64,000 bases of DNA from Cupriavidus taiwanensis. GTDB taxonomy: Bacteria > Pseudomonadota > Gammaproteobacteria > Burkholderiales > Burkholderiaceae. The translations under genes and the position numbers were made by a program. Numbering within the stretch: position 1 is the first letter of the stretch; each line of letters opens with the position of its first letter. The stretch covers positions 2,073,583-2,137,582 of the forward strand of contig NZ_LT984803.1 of assembly GCF_900250115.1 (NCBI RefSeq), written 5' to 3'. Below the pieces are notes generated by a model. It was not told the DNA's origin, ran no database searches, and saw nothing but the letters and a program-made list of their open reading frames with translations. Shown in pieces: positions 56,709 through 64,000 of the stretch.

Positions 56709-57629
56709 ATGCAACGACGTCATTTTCTCGGCATTCCCGCCGCCGCCCTGCTGGCGGGCTGCGCCTTCGGCCCGCGCTCGGCGCCGCCGGTCGCGGCCAC
56801 GCCACCCGCCCCGCGGCCCGTCAAGATCGGCCTGGCACTGGGCGGCGGCGCGGCGCGCGGCTTTGCCCATATCGGCGTGATCAAGGCGCTCGAGGCCCAG
56901 GGCATCCGTGCCGACCTGGTTACCGGCACCAGCGCCGGCGCGGTGGTGGCGGCGCTGTACGCCAGCGGGCTCGACGGCTTCCAGCTGAACAAGCTGGCGC
57001 TCACCATGGACGAGGCCGCCATCGCCGACTGGGCGCTGCCGTTTGGCACCCGCTTCGGCGGCTGGCTCAAGGGCGAGGCGCTGCAGAACTACGTCAACCG
57101 GCTGGTGCAGAACCGCCCCATCGAAGCCATGAAGCTGCCGCTGGGCATCGTCGCCACCGACCTGAAGAGCGGCGACAAGATCCTGTTCCGGCGCGGCAAC
57201 ACGGGCCAGGCCGTGCGCGCTTCCAGCAGTGTCCCGGGCGTATTCCAGCCGGTCTCGATCCAGGGTCATGACTATGTCGATGGCGGCCTGGTCGAGCCGG
57301 TGCCGGTGGATTCCGCGCGCAGCATGGGCGCCGACTTTGTCATTGCGGTCAATATCTCGGCCGAGCCGTCGGCGCAACAGCACGCCGGCCAGAGCGGCGT
57401 GCTGCTGCAGACCACCGCGATCATGGGCCAGTCGATCAACAAGATGGCGCTGGCGCGCGCCGACGTAGTGATCCGGCCCGAGCTGCCCGACATGGGCGGC
57501 AGCGACTTCAACGCGCGCAACCGCGCCGTGCTGGCGGGCGAGCAGGCGACCGCGGCGGTCATGGCAACGCTGCGCCAGCGGCTGGAACAGGCGCGGCTGG
57601 CTCCGCCCGGCAAGGTCGCCGCGCAGTAG
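56709..57629 (+). CDS. Patatin-like phospholipase, lipoprotein (RssA-like)
   Basis: The 306-aa protein has a signal peptide with lipobox LLAGC (Cys about residue 18), so it is probably anchored in the envelope. A patatin domain follows: oxyanion loop GLALGGGAARGFAHIG, nucleophile GTSAGAVVAALYASG and catalytic dyad Asp in VDGGLVEPVP. All catalytic parts are intact, so serine lipase or esterase activity is expected. Bacterial RssA-like proteins have little-known substrates. The ATG at 56709 gives the signal peptide; the frame from 56610 adds a shadow leader. It is divergent from gltX and ends at a strong bidirectional terminator. Confidence 0.85.
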   Translation: MQRRHFLGIPAAALLAGCAFGPRSAPPVAATPPAPRPVKIGLALGGGAARGFAHIGVIKALEAQGIRADLVTGTSAGAVVAALYASGLDGFQLNKLALTMDEAAIADWALPFGTRFGGWLKGEALQNYVNRLVQNRPIEAMKLPLGIVATDLKSGDKILFRRGNTGQAVRASSSVPGVFQPVSIQGHDYVDGGLVEPVPVDSARSMGADFVIAVNISAEPSAQQHAGQSGVLLQTTAIMGQSINKMALARADVVIRPELPDMGGSDFNARNRAVLAGEQATAAVMATLRQRLEQARLAPPGKVAAQ

Positions 57630-57652
57630 CCGCCGCCGCAGCCTCGGAAAAC

Positions 57653-57682
57653 AAAAAAGGACTGCCGCAGCAGTCCTTTTTT
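57653..57682. terminator. Bidirectional terminator between patatin and NlpC/P60 genes
   Basis: AAAAAAGGACTGC and GCAGTCCTTTTTT form a 13-bp stem with loop CGCA. It serves both convergent genes. Confidence 0.9.
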
Positions 57683-57702
57683 GTTTAACGCGTCGCCAAC
57701 CG

Positions 57703-58383
57703 TCAGCCGCCGTACAGGGACGCGCGCGCCGCCTTGGGATCGTAGCGCTTGAGCGTCTCGACCATGTCGCCCAGGCCCTCGGCACTGCGCTCCTTGCCTT
57801 CGTCGATGCGGCGGGCGCCGTTGTAGCGGGTCACCCAATAGGCCGCGCGCATGTCGTCGACCCGGATCTTGCTGCCGGTGGACGGCGCATGCACGAACTT
57901 GTTGTCGCCGATATAGATGCCCACATGCGAGAAGGTCTGGCGCATGGTGTTGAAGAACACCAGGTCGCCGGGACGCAGGTCGCTGGTGGCCACGGTGGTG
58001 CCGACGCGGCTGATTTCGACGGAGCGGCGCGGCAGCATGAAGCCGAAGGTGTCATGGAACACGTAGCGGACGAAGCCGCTGCAGTCCAGGCCGGATTCGG
58101 GGGTGTTGCCGCCGAAGCGGTAACGCACGCCGATCAGGCCCAGCGCATTCATGACCAGGTCGCCAGCCTTGCTGGCGACGTTGCTGGTGGAATTCACCAC
58201 CGACGACAGCAAGCCACGCTTGCCTTCCGGATGCGCATCCACGGCCTGGGCCGCGGATTCGATACGGGTGTCGGCATCCTTGAATACCGTATCCGCCAGC
58301 ACTCCATTCGACACAGTCGCACCGCAGGCAAGGGCAAATCCGACGGCGACGCGCGCCAGGAAATGAAGCACCGATCGCTGCAT
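57703..58383 (-). CDS. NlpC/P60 family peptidoglycan hydrolase
   Basis: The 226-aa secreted protein has a signal peptide (RSVLHFLARVAVGFALACGA). A linker and a C40 NlpC/P60 domain follow, with catalytic Cys in GLDCSGFVRYVF, His in FSHVGIYIGD and a third polar residue near KFVHAP. It also has the family motif YRFGGNTPESG and LRPGDLVFFNT. Such enzymes cut D-Glu-mDAP bonds in peptidoglycan stems during growth or separation. The ATG at 58383 follows AGGAG. It is monocistronic, ending at the bidirectional terminator. Confidence 0.9.
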   Translation of the reverse strand: MQRSVLHFLARVAVGFALACGATVSNGVLADTVFKDADTRIESAAQAVDAHPEGKRGLLSSVVNSTSNVASKAGDLVMNALGLIGVRYRFGGNTPESGLDCSGFVRYVFHDTFGFMLPRRSVEISRVGTTVATSDLRPGDLVFFNTMRQTFSHVGIYIGDNKFVHAPSTGSKIRVDDMRAAYWVTRYNGARRIDEGKERSAEGLGDMVETLKRYDPKAARASLYGG

Positions 58384-58802
58384 TGGTTCTCCTGTTGATC
58401 GTTCCAAAGCAAGCCCCGGCACAAGGTCCGGGGCGGCTGGGTATTGGATGGATGTCGCGCGAGCGATTCAGTGACGTCGCGCGATCATCGTGTGAACCAG
58501 GGGCGAATCTTATGCAACCCGCCGACGCAATCTCCGCGCCAGGCCTTGGTGTCGGCTGCCGCACCGCAAGCGTGCGCGGCAGGCGCGAATGCGCCGGACG
58601 GACCACCCCCAAAACTAGTTCTGGCGGGATGGTAAAGGGTTGTCATTCCCATGTCAAAGTTCGTTACAAATTCGGCGGATTTGGCTTCCGAATCAACGAT
58701 ATAGACCATTTTTCGCATCTTCTTTATCGGAATGATCCCATGGTTCGGTGCTAGCCGGGCAGGCAGGAATGTCGCCGCGCCCCAACAGCAAGCCGTGCCG
58801 CA
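58384..58802. other. Intergenic region between NlpC/P60 and yejF genes
   Basis: I see no gene here. It contains a short hairpin (GCCCCGG at 58413-58419 with CCGGGGC at 58428-58434) and two direct copies of GTCGCGCGA (58454-58462 and 58476-58484), 22 bases apart. It also has an AT-richer stretch (about 58640-58745) that is a likely place for the promoter of the NlpC/P60 gene. No transcription terminator for the yej genes is obvious at its right edge. Confidence 0.4.
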
Positions 58803-60464
58803 TCAGGCGGCACCGAGCTGCGCCGCCGCCATCAGCTTGCGCGTATAGGGATGCTGTGGTGCGTCGAGCACCACTTCGGTATCGCCCGTCTCGACCACCT
58901 CGCCCGCCTTCATCACGATGACCCGGTGCGCCATGGCGCGGATCACCGCCAGGTCATGGCTGATAAACAGGTAGCTGAGGTTGTACTTGTGCTGCAGCTG
59001 GGACAGCAGCGCCAGCACCTGCTGCTGGATCGACACGTCGAGTGCCGAGGTGGGCTCGTCCAGCACCAGTATCTGCGGCTTGAGGATCAGCACGCGCGCA
59101 ATGGCGATGCGCTGGCGCTGCCCGCCCGAGAACTCGTGCGGATAGCGGCCGAGTGCGGTACGGTCGAGGCCGACCTCGCGCAGCGCCTCGATCACGCGCT
59201 GGCGCGTGGCCTCGCGCGACAGTCCGGGCTGGTGCAGCGCCAGGCCTTCGCCGACGATCTGCTCGATGGTCATGCGCGGCGCCAGCGAGCCGAACGGGTC
59301 CTGGAACACCACCTGCATGCGCGCGCGCAGCTTGCGGCGGTCGTCGCGGGTGGCGCTGTCGAAGCTGCGGCCGAGGAAATGGATGGTGCCCGCGCTCTTG
59401 CGCTGCAGCGCCAGCACGGTATGCGCGAGCGTGGTCTTGCCCGAGCCGGACTCGCCGACGATGCCCAGGGTCTCGCCCTCGCGCAGCTGGAAGTCGACAT
59501 CCTTGACAGCCGCGAACTGGTCCTTGCCGAACCACCCGGCCAGGCCACGGCGCTTGCGCGCATAGCTGACGCCGAGCTTGTTTGCCTCGAGCAGCACCGG
59601 CGCCAGCGGCACCAGCGGCAGCACCTCGCGCCGCGGGCGGCTGTCGATCAGCTTGCGGGTATAAGGGTGCTGGGGTGCGGCAAACACGCTGGCGGTCTCG
59701 CCGGTCTCCACCAGCACGCCCTTCTCCATCACGCCGACCCGTTGCGCGAAGGCGCGCACCAGGTTGAGGTCGTGGGTGATCAGCATCACCGCCATGCCGA
59801 ACTCGGCCTGCAGGTCGCGCAGCAGGTCGAGGATCTGGGCGCGGATGGTGACGTCCAGCGCCGTGGTCGGCTCATCGGCCAGCAGCAGCTTGGGCCGGCA
59901 CGCCAGCGCCATGGCGATCATGGCGCGCTGGCGCTGGCCGCCCGAAAGCTGGTGCGGGAAGCTGTCGAAGCGGTGCGCGGCATCGCTGATGCCGGTGCGC
60001 TCCAGCAGCGCGATGGCGCGCTCGCGCGCGGCGCGGCGGTCCAGGCCCTCGTGCAGGGCCAGGGTCTCGACGATCTGGTTGCCGATGGTGTACAGCGGGT
60101 TCAGCGCGGTCATCGGCTCCTGGAAGATCATCGCGATCTCGGCGCCGCGGATCGCGCGCATCTCGCGGTCGGAGACCTCCAGCAGGTTCTTGCCCTCGAA
60201 ACGGATCGCGCCATCGTAGTAGGCGTCTTCCACCAGCCGCAGCATGGCCAGCGCGGTCACGGTCTTGCCCGAGCCCGACTCGCCCACCAGCGCATAGCGC
60301 TCGCCGGCGCGCAGGTCGAAGCTGACTTCGCGCACGGCACGGGTGGCATGCTCGCCGTGGCCGAAGGTGACCGACAGCTTGTCGACGCACATCAGCGTGG
60401 ATCCCGGCGCGGGCATCGGTGCCGGCTCCACGTCCGGCAAGGTCATCGGCGACACCGCGGTCAT
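58803..60464 (-). CDS. yejF: Peptide ABC transporter, fused double ATPase (YejF-like)
   Basis: The 553-aa protein contains two complete ATPase domains, as in E. coli YejF, and drives uptake of oligopeptides such as microcin C-type molecules. Domain 1 has Walker A GESGSGKTVTA, signature LSGGQRQRAMIAMAL and Walker B LLLADEPTTALD. Domain 2 (from about residue 285) has GESGSGKTTLA, FSGGQRQRIAIARVL and ILVLDEPTSALD. Each ends with the peptide-importer motif PQHPYTRKL. The ATG at 60464 overlaps the yejE stop by 4 bases; the longer frame to 60815 is a yejE shadow. Confidence 0.92.
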   Translation of the reverse strand: MTAVSPMTLPDVEPAPMPAPGSTLMCVDKLSVTFGHGEHATRAVREVSFDLRAGERYALVGESGSGKTVTALAMLRLVEDAYYDGAIRFEGKNLLEVSDREMRAIRGAEIAMIFQEPMTALNPLYTIGNQIVETLALHEGLDRRAARERAIALLERTGISDAAHRFDSFPHQLSGGQRQRAMIAMALACRPKLLLADEPTTALDVTIRAQILDLLRDLQAEFGMAVMLITHDLNLVRAFAQRVGVMEKGVLVETGETASVFAAPQHPYTRKLIDSRPRREVLPLVPLAPVLLEANKLGVSYARKRRGLAGWFGKDQFAAVKDVDFQLREGETLGIVGESGSGKTTLAHTVLALQRKSAGTIHFLGRSFDSATRDDRRKLRARMQVVFQDPFGSLAPRMTIEQIVGEGLALHQPGLSREATRQRVIEALREVGLDRTALGRYPHEFSGGQRQRIAIARVLILKPQILVLDEPTSALDVSIQQQVLALLSQLQHKYNLSYLFISHDLAVIRAMAHRVIVMKAGEVVETGDTEVVLDAPQHPYTRKLMAAAQLGAA

Positions 60465-61597
60465 GGCGTGGCCTCCGGTGCCGCGCCGGTGGGCGCGCCC
60501 GCGGGGACCTTGGGCTCGACCCGGCCGCGCAGCGCGGCCAGGCCCAGCCGGGTATCGAAGGCATCGCGCAGCGCGTCGCCCATGAAGGTCAGCAGCAGCA
60601 GCGTCACCACCAGCACCGCGAAGGTCGACAGCGAGATCCACCACGCATCGAGGTTGGCCTTGCCCTGCGCCAGCAGCTCGCCCAGGCTGGGCGTGGTGGG
60701 CGGCACGCCCAGGCCGAGGAAGTCCAGGCTGGTCAGCGCCAGGATCGCGGCGCTCATGCGGAACGGCAGGAAGGTGATCACCGGGGTCAGGCTGTTGGGC
60801 AGGATATGGCGCCACATGATCTGCACGTTGGACAGGCCCAGCGCGCGCGCGGCCTTGACGTAGTCGAGCGAGCGATTGCGGTAGAACTCGGCGCGCACGT
60901 AGTCGGACAAGCCCATCCAGCCGAACAGCGACAGCAGGATGATCAGCAGCGCCAGGCTGGGCTCGAAAATCGAGGCGAAGATGATCAGCAGGTACAGCTC
61001 GGGCATCGAGCTCCAGATCTCGATGGCGCGTTGCGAGAACAGGTCGAAGCGCCCGCCGAAGAATCCCATCAGCGCCCCGGTCAGCGTGCCGACCAGCACG
61101 CCGATCACGGTCAGCGCCAGCGCGAACAGCACCGAGACGCGAAAGCCATACAGCAGCCGCGCCAGCACGTCGCGGCCGCGGTCATCGGTGCCGAGCCAGT
61201 TCTCGGCCGAGGGCGGCGCCGGATTGGGTTCCTTGGCGAAGTAGTTGAGCGAGTCGTACGAATACCGGTTCAGCGGGAACACCGCGAAATTGCCATTGGT
61301 GGTGATGCGGTCGCGGATATACGGGTCCAGGTAATCGGCGGGCGTGGCGAAATCGCCATCGAAGGTGGTTTCGGGATAGACCTTGACGATGGGGAAATAC
61401 CATTCGCCCTTGTAGTGCACCACCAGCGGCCGGTTGCTGGACAGCAGCTCGGCGCCCAGGCTGAGCACGAAGATGAAGACGAAGATCACCAGGCTCCAGT
61501 ACCCGCGCCGGTTGCGGCGAAAGCGCTGCCAGGCACGCTGGCGCGGCGAAGGCGAATGCGGCAGGCCGTTGGGCGCCGCGTGCGAGAACGATTTCAT
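60461..61597 (-). CDS. yejE: Peptide ABC transporter permease (YejE-like)
   Basis: The 378-aa inner-membrane permease has an N-terminal helix (WSLVIFVFIFVLSLGAELLS). A periplasmic loop follows (YKGEWYFPIVKVYPETTFDG), and then the BPD_transp_1 core after NWLGTDDRGRDVLARLLYGF. The cytoplasmic EAA-like loop is DYVKAARALGLSNVQIMWRH. The KGEWYFPI loop is a hallmark of YejE compared with OppC/DppC. The C-terminal tail is Pro/Ala rich. It overlaps yejB (ATGA at 61594-61597) and yejF by 4 bases each, so all three are translationally coupled. Confidence 0.92.
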   Translation of the reverse strand: MKSFSHAAPNGLPHSPSPRQRAWQRFRRNRRGYWSLVIFVFIFVLSLGAELLSSNRPLVVHYKGEWYFPIVKVYPETTFDGDFATPADYLDPYIRDRITTNGNFAVFPLNRYSYDSLNYFAKEPNPAPPSAENWLGTDDRGRDVLARLLYGFRVSVLFALALTVIGVLVGTLTGALMGFFGGRFDLFSQRAIEIWSSMPELYLLIIFASIFEPSLALLIILLSLFGWMGLSDYVRAEFYRNRSLDYVKAARALGLSNVQIMWRHILPNSLTPVITFLPFRMSAAILALTSLDFLGLGVPPTTPSLGELLAQGKANLDAWWISLSTFAVLVVTLLLLTFMGDALRDAFDTRLGLAALRGRVEPKVPAGAPTGAAPEATP

Positions 61598-62643
61598 CGG
61601 TGCAAGCCCTCGAAATGGATGCGCGGGTCCACCAGCACGTAGCAGACGTCGGAGATCAGGCGCGTGACCAGCCCGATCAGCGTGAACAGGTAGAGCGTGC
61701 CCAGCACCACCGGATAGTCGCGCCGCAGCACCGCTTCATACGAAAGCAGGCCCAGCCCGTCGAGCGAGAACAGCGTCTCGATCAGCAGCGAGCCGGTGAA
61801 GAAGGCGCCGATGAATGCCGCCGGGAAGCCGGTCACCAGCGGGATCAGGGCGTTGCGGAACACATGCTTCCACAGCACGCGGCGCTCGCCCAGGCCTTTG
61901 GCGCGCGCGGTCAGCACGTACTGCTTGCGGATTTCCTCGAGGAAGGCGTTCTTGGTCAGCATGGTCACGACCGCAAAGCTGCCCACCACCGACGCCGTGA
62001 TCGGCAGCACCAGGTGCCACAGGTAGTCCATCACCTTGCCCATCAGCGACAGCTGCTCCCAGTTGTCGGAGGTCAGCCCGCGCAGCGGGAACCACTGCAC
62101 GAAGGTGCCGCCGCCGAACACCACCAGCAGCAGCACGCCCAGCACGAAGCCGGGAATGGCATAGCCCACCAGCACGATGACGCTGGTCACCACGTCGAAG
62201 CGGCTGCCCGCCCGGATCGCCTTGGAGATGCCGAGCGGCACCGATATCAGGTAGGTCAGGAAGAAGGTCCACAAGCCGAGGCTGACCGATACCGGCAGCT
62301 TGGACTTGACCAGCTCCCACACGCTGCGGTGCTGGAAATAGCTCTCTCCCAGGTCGAACTGGGCAAAGCGCTTGAGCATCAGGAAGTAGCGCTCCAGCGG
62401 CGGCTTGTCGAAGCCGTAGAGGGCCTGGATTTCCTTGATCTTGTCGGGGTCGACGCCGCGCCGCCCGCGGTACTCGGCGCCACCGCCGCTGGCTTCGCCA
62501 GCGCCGCCGCGCCCTTTCAGCTCCATCATCATCTGTTCGACCGGACCGCCCGGCACGAACTGGATCACGACGAAGGTCAGCGTGATGACCCCGACCAGCG
62601 TCGGGATCATCAGCAAGATGCGTTTGAGCAGATAGGCAAGCAT
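61594..62643 (-). CDS. yejB: Peptide ABC transporter permease (YejB-like)
   Basis: The 349-aa permease starts MLAYLLKRILLMIPTLVGVI, typical of DppB/YejB proteins. It has a Gly/Glu-rich loop after residue 45 and the YejB region YGFDKPPLERYFLMLKRFAQ. The membrane core follows, with the EAA-like loop KQYVLTARAKGLGERRVLWK, ending in ISDVCYVLVDPRIHFEG. It starts 51 bases after the yejA stop. Confidence 0.92.
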   Translation of the reverse strand: MLAYLLKRILLMIPTLVGVITLTFVVIQFVPGGPVEQMMMELKGRGGAGEASGGGAEYRGRRGVDPDKIKEIQALYGFDKPPLERYFLMLKRFAQFDLGESYFQHRSVWELVKSKLPVSVSLGLWTFFLTYLISVPLGISKAIRAGSRFDVVTSVIVLVGYAIPGFVLGVLLLVVFGGGTFVQWFPLRGLTSDNWEQLSLMGKVMDYLWHLVLPITASVVGSFAVVTMLTKNAFLEEIRKQYVLTARAKGLGERRVLWKHVFRNALIPLVTGFPAAFIGAFFTGSLLIETLFSLDGLGLLSYEAVLRRDYPVVLGTLYLFTLIGLVTRLISDVCYVLVDPRIHFEGLHR

Positions 62644-62694
62644 GGGGGCCGTCTCTTTCCTTGTCCGCGCTGAACCCGCCAGCGCCTGGGCGCC

Positions 62695-64000
62695 TCAGCG
62701 GGCTTGCGCCTGCACGTCGGTGCGCCACCAGTGGCTGAGGATCCAGCCTTCCGCCGTGTAGAAATACGGCAGCCGCTCCGGATACGCCAGCGTCTTGCGG
62801 TAGGCGACCCGGTGCGACGCGCTGTACCAGTTCGGCACGATGTAATAGCCATGCATCAGCACCCGGTCCAGCGCGCGGCCGGCCGTGACCAGCTCGGCGC
62901 GGGTATCGGCGCGCAGCACGTTGTCGACCAGCTTGTCGACCACCGGCGACTTCAGTCCGAACAGGTTGTCCGAGCCCGGCGTGCCGGCGGCCTCGCTGGA
63001 AAAGCGGTCGCGCAGTTCATTGCCGGGGCTTTGCGAATCGGGGAAGCGGATCGAAACCATGTCGAAGTCGAAGTCTTCGAGCCGCTTCTGGTACAGCGCG
63101 AAATCCGTGGTGCGCTGGTGCACCTGGATGCCGAGCTTCTCCAGGTTGCGCACGTAGGTAGTGATCACGCGGCTCATGGCGCCGCCGTCGTCGAGGAACT
63201 CGAACACCAGCGGCTCGCCCTTGGCGTTGCGCAACGCGCCGTCGGTATAGGTCCAGCCGGCCTGTGCCAGCAAACGCCGCGCCAGGCGCAGGTTGTCGCG
63301 CAGCGAGCGCGGCGGCGCGGTGCTGGGCTGGACCACGTCGGGGCCGAACACCTCGGGCGGCAGCTGCGCGCGCAGCGGTTCGAGCAGCAGCAGTTCGCCG
63401 GGACCGGGACGGCCGTCGAAGGTGGCGCTGGCCGACAGTTCGCTGTTGGAAAACCAGCTGTCCAGGCGCTTGTAGGCGCCGTAGAACAGCTGCCGGTTGA
63501 GCCATTCGAAATCGAGCGCGAGGATCAGCGCCTGGCGCACGCGCACGTCCTGGAACACCGGCTTGCGCAGGTTCATGACATAGCCCTGCATGCCGGCGCC
63601 GTTGCGGTGCGGGAACTCGGTCTTGAGCAGTTCGCCGTTGCGAAAGCGCGTGCCCTGGTAGCTCTTGGACCAGTTCTTGGCCTTGTATTCGACGATCGCG
63701 TCGAACTCGCCGGCCTTGAAGGCCTCGAGCCGGGCGGTCTCGTCCTTGTACAGGCGGTAGACCACGCGCGCGAAATTGAAGGTGCCGCGCCGCACCGCGA
63801 GATCCTTGCCCCAGTACTTCGGGTCGCGCTGGAAGATGATGCCGCGGCCGGCGTCGAAGCGCTCGATCAGGTAGGGGCCGCTGGCCACCGGCGCCTCGAA
63901 GGTGAGCTTCTCGAACGGGACCTTGGCGGTCCACTTGCGCGAGAACACCGGCAGCGAGCCGACGATTAGCGGCAGCTCGCGGTTGCGCTGCTTGAAATCG
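62695..64000 (-). CDS. yejA: Peptide ABC transporter binding protein (YejA-like), C-terminal part
   Basis: This periplasmic SBP_bac_5 (OppA-like) protein captures oligopeptides for YejBEF. About 434 residues are present and the N-terminus with the signal peptide lies beyond position 64000. The frame is open to the edge; the first readable residues include FKQRNRELPLIVGSLPVFSR, which matches the YejA pattern. Further landmarks are VASGPYLIERFDAGRGIIFQ, KYWGKDLAVRRGTFNF, FQDVRVRQALILALDFEWLN and the C-terminal HGYYIVPNWYSASHRVAY. It heads a yejA-yejB-yejE-yejF operon. Confidence 0.9.
   Translation of the reverse strand, partial: DFKQRNRELPLIVGSLPVFSRKWTAKVPFEKLTFEAPVASGPYLIERFDAGRGIIFQRDPKYWGKDLAVRRGTFNFARVVYRLYKDETARLEAFKAGEFDAIVEYKAKNWSKSYQGTRFRNGELLKTEFPHRNGAGMQGYVMNLRKPVFQDVRVRQALILALDFEWLNRQLFYGAYKRLDSWFSNSELSASATFDGRPGPGELLLLEPLRAQLPPEVFGPDVVQPSTAPPRSLRDNLRLARRLLAQAGWTYTDGALRNAKGEPLVFEFLDDGGAMSRVITTYVRNLEKLGIQVHQRTTDFALYQKRLEDFDFDMVSIRFPDSQSPGNELRDRFSSEAAGTPGSDNLFGLKSPVVDKLVDNVLRADTRAELVTAGRALDRVLMHGYYIVPNWYSASHRVAYRKTLAYPERLPYFYTAEGWILSHWWRTDVQAQAR

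Noticed and set aside
58803..60815. yejF frame extended to 670 codons
   Set aside because: The extra residues are a shadow of yejE; the ATG at 60464 overlapping the yejE stop fits the operon pattern.

Overview
The window is high-GC chromosomal DNA of a betaproteobacterium of the Burkholderiaceae, most like Cupriavidus or Ralstonia. This rests on recognisable protein families and gene order (hfq-hflX-hflK-hflC-hisZ-purA; surE-pcm-nlpD-rpoS; hisS-yfgM-bamB-der) and on strong third-position GC bias, which creates very long shadow frames. It is almost entirely ordinary core genome. I see no prophage, insertion sequence, CRISPR array or toxin-antitoxin pair. No species call is possible without a database comparison.

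Layout. Positions 1-16065 are a long minus-strand housekeeping array, read right to left: ndk, rlmN, pilF, rodZ, ispG, hisS, yfgM-like, bamB, der, hfq, hflX, hflK, hflC, a terminator, hisZ and purA (cut by the window edge). Genes often overlap by 4-8 bases or sit within 50 bases, so much of it is probably co-transcribed. At 16439-19626 lie a Bax1/YccA membrane protein, rlmD and an endonuclease/exonuclease/phosphatase family protein. Positions 19648-24296 are the stationary-phase cluster surE-pcm-nlpD-rpoS with a DEDDy exonuclease coupled to the end of rpoS. A quinone oxidoreductase-like gene (24516-25490) faces a nitrate/sulfonate-type ABC importer (25677-28499). Positions 28731-33056 hold a small catabolic cluster (periplasmic Bug protein, HMG-CoA lyase-like enzyme, class III CoA-transferase, LysR regulator). 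DNA-metabolism genes follow: recR, ybaB, dnaX, a B12-dependent ribonucleotide reductase, the SRP RNA gene ffs, and an addA/addB-like helicase-nuclease pair.

From 46894 the plus strand carries trxA, rho, mtfA, rpmE2, an ArnT-like glycosyltransferase and a MATE exporter. At 53647-54759 on the minus strand there are two tandem copies of a tRNA-Ala(GGC)-Glu(TTC)-Asp(GTC) cluster, just downstream of gltX. Beside the promoter-distal copy lies a damaged tRNA-Asp-like relic inside a 57-bp direct repeat. The window ends with a patatin-like lipoprotein, an NlpC/P60 hydrolase and a yejABEF-type peptide importer whose binding protein runs off the edge.

The observations most worth following are: (1) the tRNA-Asp-like relic and its 57-bp flanking repeats, which look like an attachment-site scar or a remodelled tRNA; (2) the CoA-transferase/HMG-CoA-lyase/Bug cluster, which may degrade a branched dicarboxylic acid; and (3) the exonuclease coupled to rpoS. 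I did not find a clearly new multi-gene system.
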